Assembly (NCBI GenBank): GCA_041690355.1
Contig: JAWLHK010000026.1
Coordinates: forward strand, 5,745-69,744
Direction of reading: 5' to 3'
Length of the DNA: 64,000 nucleotides
Source of the DNA: JAWLHK01 sp041690355 [NCBI: bacterium]
GTDB taxonomy: Bacteria; J088; JAWLBW01
Numbering within the stretch: position 1 is the stretch's first letter; each line of letters starts with the position of its first letter. Of this stretch, positions 17,365-26,200 are shown one piece after another. The position numbers were made by a program, and so were the translations under genes. Under the pieces are notes generated by a model. The model saw only the letters and a list, made by a program, of their open reading frames with translations. It was not told the origin of the DNA and searched no databases.

Positions 17365-19620
17365 ATGAATGCCATGAATAATGATCTGCTGCTCAGTGCA
17401 GCCCTTGACTACGCCAAGCGCGGCTTTTCCGTACTTCCCCTCCATTCTCCGATCTTCGATGAAGACGCTGTTCGGTGTTCTTGCGGGAACACGAGCGAAG
17501 ACCATCGAAAGCATATCGGCAAACATCCCCGAACGCCGCACGGGTTCAAAGATGCGACCACCGACGCTGAAAAGATTCGCCGCTGGTGGACTGATTACCC
17601 TGACGCTAACATCGGTATCGCCACGGGCAAGGTGTCTGGGATTTGGGTTGCCGACTACGATCCCCGGAGTTCTGAAGGCGAGCGTTCATATATTGAACGA
17701 TTCGGCCCTCAGAGTACGCCCCACACGCTCACCGGCGGACTGGGAGGCCACTTCCTCTACGCCTACCATGATGACCTTCCGAAGGGAGGCATCAAGGGCA
17801 TTGACATCAAGTCGGACGGGGGTTATATCGTAGCTCCCCCCAGCCGCCATTTTTCCGGACGTGTATACGAATGGCAGGTTGATTTGGACACGCCTCTGGC
17901 CGATGTTCCCGTTCACTTGCTGGATGTGATCAAGAATGCAAGGAGGGGGGCAGGTTATCTTGCCCCGGCCCACATCAGGCCTGTTCATCCGTACACCTAC
18001 TGGGTGCGATGGGCCATCGAAAAACGTCTTCCCTTTCACGGTGAAGTGAGGAGGAATGCATTCTTCGACCTCGCCTGTCAGCTTCGCGACAATCGCTACC
18101 CGTCAGACGAGTGCGAGGCGGCTGTGGAGGCGTACTGCGTTGCTGTGACCGACCTGAAGGATCATCCCTTTGATGTCGAGCAGGCAACTCAGATTCTCGA
18201 CGACGTGATGACCAGAGAACCCCGTGATCCCGTCGTGGCTCGCGACGGTGGTCGTCCACTTACCGATCTTGCCGTGGCCGAAAGGTTCGCAATTGATTAC
18301 GGCGAGCGCTTCCTCCACTGCCCCGAATTCGGTCACTGGCTGGTCTGGGACGGCGTCGTCTGGCGGGATGGTCGTGCAGAGGAAGTCTGGGAAGCAGCCT
18401 TTCAGCTCGTCCGCCGGATTCGGGCCGAGGCTGTTCGATCGAAGAAGAACGACGAACAGGCCGAGGAAAAGAAGTACGATCCGGTGAAGGGGGCAAACCT
18501 GCTTCAGCGTAAGAGCCGGATTGAAGCGATCCTTGCCCTTGCAGGCCAGATGCTCACCCGACATCAGCACGATCTCGATGGCGACGACAGCCGGTATCTG
18601 CTGTCCGTCGAAAATGGCACGGTCGATCTGAAGACCGGCAAGCTGCTCCCTCATGTACCGGGGCGTTACATTACAAAATCCTGTCCTGTGACATTCGACG
18701 CGGAGGCAACCTGCCCCCAGTGGGGTTCGTTTCTGGATCGGGTCTTCGCCGGGAATCAGGAACTTATCACCTACCTCCAGAAGGTGGTTGGCTACTCCAT
18801 GCTGGGAATTACCAGCGAGCATGTTCTCTTCATCCTCTACGGAAGCGGCCGCAATGGTAAAACAACCGTTGTCGAGACGATTCGTGCAATGCTCGGCGAC
18901 TATGCTCAGCAGCTTCCGGAGGGGGTTCTCACGAAATCCGATGGATTTGCCCGCAAAGCAGAGAATGCCGTTGCACGGCTTCGAGCGGCGCGGTTTGTGA
19001 CAGCCACGGAACTGGAGGAAGGTGAACGGCTGGCCCCGGCCACCGTAAAGCTGCTTACCGGCGGTGACAGGCTCGTTGGCAGGTTCCTCTATCGTGAGCA
19101 CTTCGAGTTCGAGCCGCAGGCTGCATTCTGGATCTCGACGAACTACCGCCCGCACGCCGATGCAGATGACATGGCATTATGGGAGAGAATTCGTCTGATT
19201 CCATTCAGTGTGACTATTCCGGCAGAAGAACGCGATCCTTATCTGCGCGGGAGACTTCTGAAGGAACTTCCCGGCATTCTGAACTGGGCAATTCAGGGAT
19301 GCCTTGCCTTCCAGCGCGAAGGACTGAAGACTCCGAAGGCCGTGGATGAGGCGTCGTCCGAATACCGGGATGAAGAGGATATCCTCGCCTGCTTCGTTGA
19401 AGAATGCTTTGATCACTCGGAGGCTGAATACAAGAACCCCAACGACGAGGTATGGAAAGCCTACGGAGATTGGTGCGACTTCAACGACGAGCGGAAACTC
19501 GCACGAAACACCTTCTTCAAGCGCATGCGGGAAAGAGGTTTCGAGTCCCGGAAATCCGGCAGTACCCGCTATCTGATCGGTTCAAAACTGACGCCGAAGG
19601 ATACCAGCGTCGGTTTCTGA
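17365..19620 (+). CDS. Bifunctional DNA primase/polymerase with P4-type SF3 helicase
   Basis: 751 residues from the ATG at 17365, chosen because AAAAGGTGAAAG lies just upstream and the earlier open frame has no protein-like character. Residues about 5-200 are a prim-pol (AEP) domain with the HPRTPHGFKDATTD and GIWVADYDP signatures. Residues about 290-430 match the D5 N-terminal region. The SF3 helicase has Walker A GSGRNGKTT and the WISTNYRPHADADDMALWER segment. It should initiate replication of an integrated satellite or plasmid-like element. It ends at a strong terminator. Confidence 0.93.
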   Translation: MNAMNNDLLLSAALDYAKRGFSVLPLHSPIFDEDAVRCSCGNTSEDHRKHIGKHPRTPHGFKDATTDAEKIRRWWTDYPDANIGIATGKVSGIWVADYDPRSSEGERSYIERFGPQSTPHTLTGGLGGHFLYAYHDDLPKGGIKGIDIKSDGGYIVAPPSRHFSGRVYEWQVDLDTPLADVPVHLLDVIKNARRGAGYLAPAHIRPVHPYTYWVRWAIEKRLPFHGEVRRNAFFDLACQLRDNRYPSDECEAAVEAYCVAVTDLKDHPFDVEQATQILDDVMTREPRDPVVARDGGRPLTDLAVAERFAIDYGERFLHCPEFGHWLVWDGVVWRDGRAEEVWEAAFQLVRRIRAEAVRSKKNDEQAEEKKYDPVKGANLLQRKSRIEAILALAGQMLTRHQHDLDGDDSRYLLSVENGTVDLKTGKLLPHVPGRYITKSCPVTFDAEATCPQWGSFLDRVFAGNQELITYLQKVVGYSMLGITSEHVLFILYGSGRNGKTTVVETIRAMLGDYAQQLPEGVLTKSDGFARKAENAVARLRAARFVTATELEEGERLAPATVKLLTGGDRLVGRFLYREHFEFEPQAAFWISTNYRPHADADDMALWERIRLIPFSVTIPAEERDPYLRGRLLKELPGILNWAIQGCLAFQREGLKTPKAVDEASSEYRDEEDILACFVEECFDHSEAEYKNPNDEVWKAYGDWCDFNDERKLARNTFFKRMRERGFESRKSGSTRYLIGSKLTPKDTSVGF

Positions 19621-19640
19621 CCGGAGTGATAACCGAGAGG

Positions 19641-19666
19641 CCACCCCAACAACCGGGGTGGTTTTT
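19641..19666 (+). terminator. Rho-independent terminator of the prim-pol/helicase gene
   Basis: CCACCCC (19641-19647) pairs with GGGGTGG (19655-19661), followed by T5. Confidence 0.85.
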
Positions 19667-20048
19667 CATTTTCCCCATTGGGACAGGCGGGACGGGAAGA
19701 ACCCGCTTTGGGAAAACCTTCTTTGTTTTTACCTCTTCCGGGGACTTTTCCAGAGAGATATAGATCCTGTCCCAGCCGTCCCACATGGGGGTATGATTTC
19801 GGCCAGTTTTACTCCTGAGCGGCCCCTTTTCCGGTAAAAATTCGGCGGAAAGAGGGGCCATGTGAGTATACGGTAGTGTCCTAGTAGCACTTCAGAGGTA
19901 GATATCGCCTGTAGCCCCCATGGATAAAGGTTTTCATCCATTTATGCGGGGTCAACTCAGGGGTATGTATGCTATAGCCCTCACAGTGAAATGACCCCCA
20001 TGCGCTAGGACCCACACACACATTACCCAGCCGCCACCCAAAAATCGG
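19667..20048. other. Intergenic region with imperfect dyads between element genes
   Basis: No gene seen. It holds a long hairpin with arms of about 13 nt at 19821-19833 and 19846-19859 (GGCCCC...GGGGCC ends) and a smaller dyad ATGGAT...ATCCAT at 19920-19941. It lies downstream of both the helicase and the second recombinase, so it could contain an attachment site. No duplicate is seen elsewhere in the window. Confidence 0.45.
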
Positions 20049-21047
20049 TCACAGACCGAGCGTCGAGGCAGCATTTTCGCGAAAAAGAGAGCCGTGACGA
20101 ATGTACTTCCGCAGGGTAATGAGGCTACGGTGACGAGTCTGGTTCTGGATACTCCGCTCACTCGCCCCTGATGCTGCCGCCTGTGTCGCCAGTCCTGCTC
20201 TCAGCGAGTGTCCTGCAAACCTGTCTGGTGACAGACCGATCCGCCGGCAATGCTCTTTTATGACTAGCGCAATTCCGTTTCCTGACAGCCTCTCCCCGTG
20301 AATCCGCCCGTGCCTGTCCATCGGGCGGAAAATGCCGCCAGAACCGATTTCTGAGGCCTCCAGCCATGCTTTCAGAGCCGCCACAGGACACGTTTCAATA
20401 TGATTTCCATGTGGGACACCTACCTGCTGACCGGCACCTTCCTGATCGGTCTTTGAGCGGCGAATAAGAACAATGATTCCTTCCTCGGTGAAGGTGATAT
20501 CTTCCACGTTCAGGCCTGCTAACTCAGCCCGCCGCAGACCACCTGCAAAACCGATGAGCAGTAGAGCACGATCACGGATTCCCTTTCGATTGTCCGGTAA
20601 CTGAGCGAGCATAGCGCGAATGTCGGCGGAGAGAAGTGGTGACTTCCCGGTTTGGGCAGTACCGAGAGTACGCCTTACCCCGGCCATGAGGGTACGGACC
20701 ATGGCAGACTTCGTGGGTGATTCATACCCGGCCAGTTGATGGGCTTGGGAGATGGCGCACAGTCGCCGGTTGATCGTACTGACCTTCTTCCCCGAATCCG
20801 CCAATTCGGTCAGATACAGGCAAACTGTTTCGGAAAAGGCGGGGAGCGGGAGCAGATGACGCTCCGCGCAGAAGCCAACAAAGCAGTCCCAGTCTGACCG
20901 GTAAGCTCGCCGGGTACTCGAAGCCTTGCTCTCGGCGAAATACCGGCGGCTCTGGGTGGACAGGTCTACGAGTCGGCTATCAGTGGAAGAAGCCTCCGCT
21001 GACTCAACTTGTGCAGATGCTGACTCTTGATAACGTTCAATTCTCAC
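20049..21047 (-). CDS. Second tyrosine recombinase/integrase
   Basis: 332 residues. The N-terminal SAM-like domain at about 28-130 is followed by a catalytic domain with Arg172/173 (GGLRRAELAGL), Lys199, His280 and Arg283 (AGHSLRAGLATQA), His306 and Tyr315 (LRKYIRHGSLF). This is a different subgroup from the phage-type integrase at 15 kb; such proteins are common in accessory islands and transposon-like units. The start is a GTG at 21047 with no strong Shine-Dalgarno, so a few residues are uncertain. It is separated from tcmP by about 200 nt. Confidence 0.93.
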   Translation of the reverse strand: MRIERYQESASAQVESAEASSTDSRLVDLSTQSRRYFAESKASSTRRAYRSDWDCFVGFCAERHLLPLPAFSETVCLYLTELADSGKKVSTINRRLCAISQAHQLAGYESPTKSAMVRTLMAGVRRTLGTAQTGKSPLLSADIRAMLAQLPDNRKGIRDRALLLIGFAGGLRRAELAGLNVEDITFTEEGIIVLIRRSKTDQEGAGQQVGVPHGNHIETCPVAALKAWLEASEIGSGGIFRPMDRHGRIHGERLSGNGIALVIKEHCRRIGLSPDRFAGHSLRAGLATQAAASGASERSIQNQTRHRSLITLRKYIRHGSLFRENAASTLGL

Positions 21048-21262
21048 AAGTCAGAATGTAGCAGGAAACCCGCTCGCAAAACAGGATACGGGTGGTCTGG
21101 GGATAAGCAGTCGGTAAGCTGGCAGGGAGAGAAATTGGCGAGACGTGGGAGCAGGAAGGCCGACCATCAACGACTTGTTGGCACGATTCTTCGGGACTGG
21201 GGATACTTCGTCTCAGCAACCGTATGCAAACTTGACAGGTCTAGGAGGGCGCGAAACCAAAC

Positions 21263-22129
21263 TTACCCGAACAGGGTTCGCTGACCACTGTGCTGAATGG
21301 CTGTGATTTTTTTCCAGAACTCGGCTCCCTTGGGATTCTTACTCGCAAAAACCAAGTCGTATAGTGAAACATTCTTCTGCCAGTATTTGATCTTCTGAGA
21401 ATCACCGACGAAGGAATAGCCGAGATTGCGCAATCTTTCCGTGTATAAGTTCAGGAGTTGCCGAACTGTTTTCCCTCTCCAATCTGGGGTCCCGAAGTAG
21501 ATGTCGAATTCGGTTTTCTGGTCCTTCGGCTTTTCCTCCTGATACGGCTGCTGCCTCTTCAGGTTCATGCCGGTTGGAACGAGGATAAGAAAGTCATTCA
21601 CCACTTCAGAGAGCTTACGAATAGTTTCCCAATGGATTTCGATGCCGGGTGGGTCAATGAACGCAAAGACAAGGCTTCTTGGCCCGAGAGCCTTAACGTC
21701 TTCGACCACCTGTTCGACCTCCATATTCGCGTCTCCCTGTCTAATAGAGATGTTTTTCTCCGGCCTGTAAGAGGTCACACGAGCGTCAAGAGCCTCGACG
21801 CAGTGCTTGGACATGTCGACGAAGAAGTAGTGCGTAAAACCAAGTTGCAGCGCAAGAAGCGGGGAGCCATCAGAGAACGTCTGGTTTGGTCGAACTCGGC
21901 AACGTCCGGGGCCAGCGAACAAGTCGATATAGACAAGGTTCGGCCACTTGTTCTTCATCCCTTTGGAAAAGATGTCCGCGTAACGGCTGAGGTAATGATG
22001 CTTATCTTCATTCCAGTCGCCTACACACCGGCTGGGAAGGCCATCAACGGAGTCCATCGCGACGGCACAGCATCCGTCCGTCATGTTTTCTTCTCGATCC
22101 TCACAACCGGGGCAGTTCTTGTCACTCAT
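21263..22129 (-). CDS. tcmP: Three-Cys-motif partner protein (methyltransferase-like fold)
   Basis: 288 residues. The SAM-binding-type motif IDLFAGPGRCRV, DGSPLLAL, FVDMSKHCVEALDARV and the FAFIDPPGIEIHW acidic-pocket segment are TcmP hallmarks. The family is consistently encoded beside a DUF5131/Gp37-type three-cysteine protein, as here, where only 9 nt separate them. The biochemical role is not established; a nucleic-acid modification step by the pair is plausible. The gene lies in mobile-element surroundings, which fits a defence or cargo function. Confidence 0.9.
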   Translation of the reverse strand: MSDKNCPGCEDREENMTDGCCAVAMDSVDGLPSRCVGDWNEDKHHYLSRYADIFSKGMKNKWPNLVYIDLFAGPGRCRVRPNQTFSDGSPLLALQLGFTHYFFVDMSKHCVEALDARVTSYRPEKNISIRQGDANMEVEQVVEDVKALGPRSLVFAFIDPPGIEIHWETIRKLSEVVNDFLILVPTGMNLKRQQPYQEEKPKDQKTEFDIYFGTPDWRGKTVRQLLNLYTERLRNLGYSFVGDSQKIKYWQKNVSLYDLVFASKNPKGAEFWKKITAIQHSGQRTLFG

Positions 22130-22138
22130 TACGATTGC

Positions 22139-22855
22139 TCAACCTGTCAGTGCCAGAGGCATTTCATCCCATGTGCGACCATCCAGTTCACGTCCTGTAC
22201 GGTGTTTCCGCACACCGCCCCACTGCTTGAAGAAAAAGGGGACTCCCTGCTCTCGGCAACTATCACGGAGACTACGCACCCATTCAGGCTTCATCGGACG
22301 AGCACCGGGTCCACTTTCACCGCCAGCGATTACCCAGTGGATATCAGTCAGGTCAAGGTCAACGGGGCCCAGTAGTGGCTCCACGGAAAGAAACCTGACT
22401 GCCGCCGGAACGCGACGTAGGTAATCAACCCTGTCTGCGTACTTCTGGTTCTCGACACTCACGCCTTGCCAGACATTCTCCGGCCAGACAAGTTCGTCAG
22501 CCACTTCGGCGAGTCGATCCGCCCGCTTGGTAAGGATCTGAAACGTGTGCTGTTCCGCCTTCCGCATTACTTTGAAGACCTTCTTGATGAAGGCCACCGG
22601 AACATCCTTCTGGAAGAGATCTGACATGCTGTTCACGAAGATGACCCGTGGCTCGCGCCACTTCAGCGGCTGTTCAAGTAGCTCGGGTACGAGACGGAGG
22701 TCAAAGCCCTGCTCGTACGGGTGGTCGGGAATACCTCTCCAACGTTCTGCAAAGCGCTCAGCGTAGCAGTGCTTGCAGCCGGGACTGATTTTGGTACATC
22801 CGCGAACGGGATTCCAAGTCGCCTCCGTCCATTCTATGGTTGAGCGTTGTGCCAT
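22139..22855 (-). CDS. DUF5131 / phage Gp37-Gp68-family three-cysteine protein
   Basis: 238 residues. The radical-SAM-like cysteine cluster [19 protein letters not shown] sits near the N-terminus, after the typical [14 protein letters not shown] opening. [34 protein letters not shown] and [20 protein letters not shown] are family signatures. It probably binds an iron-sulfur cluster. It is first in a two-gene operon with tcmP and follows the Rhs immunity-type gene after about 130 nt of spacer. Confidence 0.92.
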   Translation of the reverse strand: MAQRSTIEWTEATWNPVRGCTKISPGCKHCYAERFAERWRGIPDHPYEQGFDLRLVPELLEQPLKWREPRVIFVNSMSDLFQKDVPVAFIKKVFKVMRKAEQHTFQILTKRADRLAEVADELVWPENVWQGVSVENQKYADRVDYLRRVPAAVRFLSVEPLLGPVDLDLTDIHWVIAGGESGPGARPMKPEWVRSLRDSCREQGVPFFFKQWGGVRKHRTGRELDGRTWDEMPLALTG

Positions 22856-22982
22856 ATTGGCATTCTACCAGACGCAGAGACAGCGGTTGTCTCCCGCCCA
22901 AATCCGCCCTCTCACGCCTTTTCTCCCCGCAACATGCCCACGGGGCAGCCCTCGGTGAGAAAAGGGGCAGAGGGCGACTGGA

Positions 22983-23201
22983 CTACCCAACGATCTCAAG
23001 TCCAACAACCTTGCCATTCTTCAGGTCGATAACGAGCCTACTTCCATCGCAAAGCTCATACTCTTTCGACTCCACACCCTCAACCCGGGCACTGCCAAAT
23101 CTCACATACAACGCCTGCCGAGGCGGTACGCCGTCGTCGTCAGACTGAATGTCACCTGAGTCCACTGCTTCCACGAGCTTCATAAATTGAATTTCTGCCA
23201 T
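22983..23201 (-). CDS. Small DUF2283-like protein, candidate Rhs immunity protein
   Basis: 72 residues. The C-terminal half (QALYVRFGSARVEG, then GSRLVIDLKNGKVVGLEIVG) follows the DUF2283 pattern of ALYIRF...E...LDLD..G.VVGIEIL. DUF2283 proteins often act as antitoxins of DUF4258/BrnT-like toxins, and the Rhs tip directly upstream has a DUF4258-like sequence. The gene starts 12 nt after the Rhs stop with an AGGATAGG ribosome site. Immunity function is inferred from position plus this family pairing. Confidence 0.8.
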   Translation of the reverse strand: MAEIQFMKLVEAVDSGDIQSDDDGVPPRQALYVRFGSARVEGVESKEYELCDGSRLVIDLKNGKVVGLEIVG

Positions 23202-23213
23202 TGAACCTATCCT

Positions 23214-26200
23214 CTATTTCGTCCGCCATGTGGTCACGACCTCCCCATTTTCGTTAACTACGACAGTGGCTTCTCTACCCTCGTATCTAGTAGTACCCCT
23301 ATCTGGCTGCTCGATGACGCTAACGGGATTTTCTACGGCATCCTCCATCGCCTCATCGGTAACTTGACGCTGCCTCTGCCGTTCCGCACCGTGCTTTGTT
23401 TTTCCCTTAATCTTCTTCCCAACCGCGTTGAGAATAGTCGTGACTGTACGGCGTCCCGCTCCAGCCATACCACCTGTCAGAACATCGACCACCGTGTCTA
23501 TGGGATCCCAGTCTGGGTCTTCAAGCGGTGGGTCGTAGGGCGGCGGGGGATATGGGCAGGTGTTCTCTAGCCCAGAGGGGTCTACCCAGTTAACAGGATC
23601 GTTGTTGACGTATCCATACAGATTCAGGCCGCCGCCAAAGCGGATTGGATCTTTGGTAATCCAAAGTCCACTCGTAGGATCGTAGTCCCTCTCACCGAAG
23701 CGTACAAGCCCAGTATCTACATCGTATAGGCCGAATGCAAAGCCGAATGGCTGGAAGTTGGGGTTGGAGTCATGCTGGACGTTTCCGAATTCATCATATT
23801 CAATGTGCTGTACAACATTTCCGGTAACGATATCCACAACATACCGAACCGAACCAAGGTGATTGGTGATGAGACGATATGTCTTGCCGTCCTTCACCAT
23901 ATACGCGGGTGCTGCCCCGGCAAGATCGGAGAAAAACCGACCCACAACATTGCCGGTGGCGTCAATTTGCGCGCTTATCCTCAGATTACCACCGTACAAC
24001 CATCCTTTGACAAACACCCCGTCAATCTTCTTCCCGATTCGACGGTTCTGGCCATCGATGACGTACTCAATCAACCGACCATCTGGGAGCGACACCGACA
24101 GAAGGTTGCCATTGGCGTCGTACCTATACTCCCAAACCTCCCCCGTCACCACATTCTCTTTCCGCCGCAACTCCCCATTCGCCGTGTACTCATACACGAA
24201 ATCGCCATAGGTCAGCAAGCGATCTTGGGCATCATACGTACCAGTGAACGAACCAAGCTCCCCGCTGTACGACAGCCGATTCCCGTTACTGTCGTAAGTG
24301 TACGACGACGAAGGGATCCCGTTCTTGTCCACGCCCGTCAACCGACCAGCGAGGTCGTAGTGGTAGTCGTAGGTCGTGGTGACGCCATTCACGGTTTCGG
24401 TCTTGCTCGAAATGCGACCGATAGCGTCACGAACGTAGGAAACGTCGTAAAGGGTATTCGTGCCGTTGAAGGTCGCCGTGTAGCCGATGGGTTCAGCGAA
24501 GCCGTTGTAGGAAATGCTATCGGAGACTCCACCGATGGAACTGCCGGTAATCAGCCCGTTGTCAGGATCACGAGCGATGACAAAGTCCACCGCCGAACCA
24601 TTTACCGTCGTGTTCGCACCCGTCAACAACCCGTCCAAGTCGTAAGTGAAATTCACGGTGTTCGCACCGTTTACCGACTCACTCGTAACCCAGAAGTTGT
24701 TATCGTAAGTCCGAGAAATGCTCCCGTTGACCTCGCCATTGCTCCACGTCGTAGACAAGAGCAACGAACCATCGTAAGCATAAGACAGCACGCCACCATC
24801 CGGCGCTGTAATGTTCGCCAACCGACCAGCCGAGTCGTACCCGAAGGTCGTATCCCCCCGTGGCTGCACGATCTTCTTCAGCCTGCCCGTGTTCGGATTC
24901 GGGAGAGGGAGGCGCGGATCATTGTCACCCTCGTACAGGTATTCGACGGTCACGCCATCGGGTCGATTCACTGCAACCAGTTGCTTCGCCTGGTTGTAGT
25001 CGTAGGTCGTCGCGACGGGGCCGCCGATGCGCGGGGGTTGGTAATCGCTCGTCAACCCTGCCGGATTGTAGAGGAACTCGTGCGCCGGGCGGCCGGGGGG
25101 CGTGACCGAGGTCAGGTTGCCGGCGCCGTCGTAGGCATAGCTCACGATGCGTCCGTCGGGGAGCTCCTGCCAGGTCAGCCGGTCGGCCGCGTCGTATCCG
25201 AACCGCACACGCCGCCCCGCCGGATCGACCAGCTCGGCCAGCCGGCCCAGGGGGTCATAGTCCATCCCGGTCACCCGCGCCTCGCCGTCGGCGGCGGTCT
25301 GGCGGATTTCTGTCAGCTTGCCATCGTCGCGGTACGTCAGGTTCGTCGGGGCGATGCCCGGCGTTTCCTGCGCGACCACGCGCCCCTTTTCGTCGTGGAC
25401 CGATACCGATTCGCGCCCTTCGGGGGTGAGCCGGCGGTTCGTGCGGGTAGCCGCCCGCCACTGTGAGGCATAGACACGGCCGTTGACCGTCTGGACCTCA
25501 TCGCGCGCGGTCATGCTCAGCGGGTCGAGCCGGTTCGCGAGGGTCACCGTCTTCACGGTCGTCGAGGTGCGCGTGCGGCCCGAGGCCATGCGCACCGCTT
25601 CAGAGGCGGTATAGGGGCTGTTCATGCCGAAGCGCGGGTCGGGCTTGACCGTGGTCGTCGTGCGGATGCCGCCCGATACGTTGCGCACCGTCGCGCCGCC
25701 CGTATCCCGCTCGGTGATCTCGCGGGACCCGTCGGGGCGCGTCACCGCACGCCGCTCCTGGCCCGAGGCGCCGCGCACGATGTCGATGCGCGTCAGCCGG
25801 CCCAGCGGGTCGGTCATGTCGACGCGGCCGCCGGTCTTCGCCAGGTACTGCATGCCGCCGAGGGGGTTCCGGTTGCGGTAGAGCAGCCCCGAAGCGGTAT
25901 AGCTTGCCATATCCTCGCCGCCGATGGGGGTCCGGATGCGGCGCAGGAGCCCGTCGGCGCTGTGGTAGAGTTCTGTCTCGTTCCCCGCCGGGTCGATGAC
26001 GCCGGCCAGGTACTTGTTGCTGTCGATCACCAGCTCGGTGCGCTGCCCATAGGGCGCCACGATGGCCGAGGCGTGACCCAGCAGGTCGCGTTCGATCCAG
26101 GTCGTCTTTCCGTCGACATCGGTGAGCGACGTCAGCCAGCCGGCGGGGTCGTAGGCGAAGGTCCAGACGTCGGCCCCCGTGACGGCGTCGACCGTACGCA

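Noticed and set aside
14872-22855. Complete prophage
   Set aside because: No terminase, capsid, tail or lysis gene was found; only integration, repression, replication and cargo genes.
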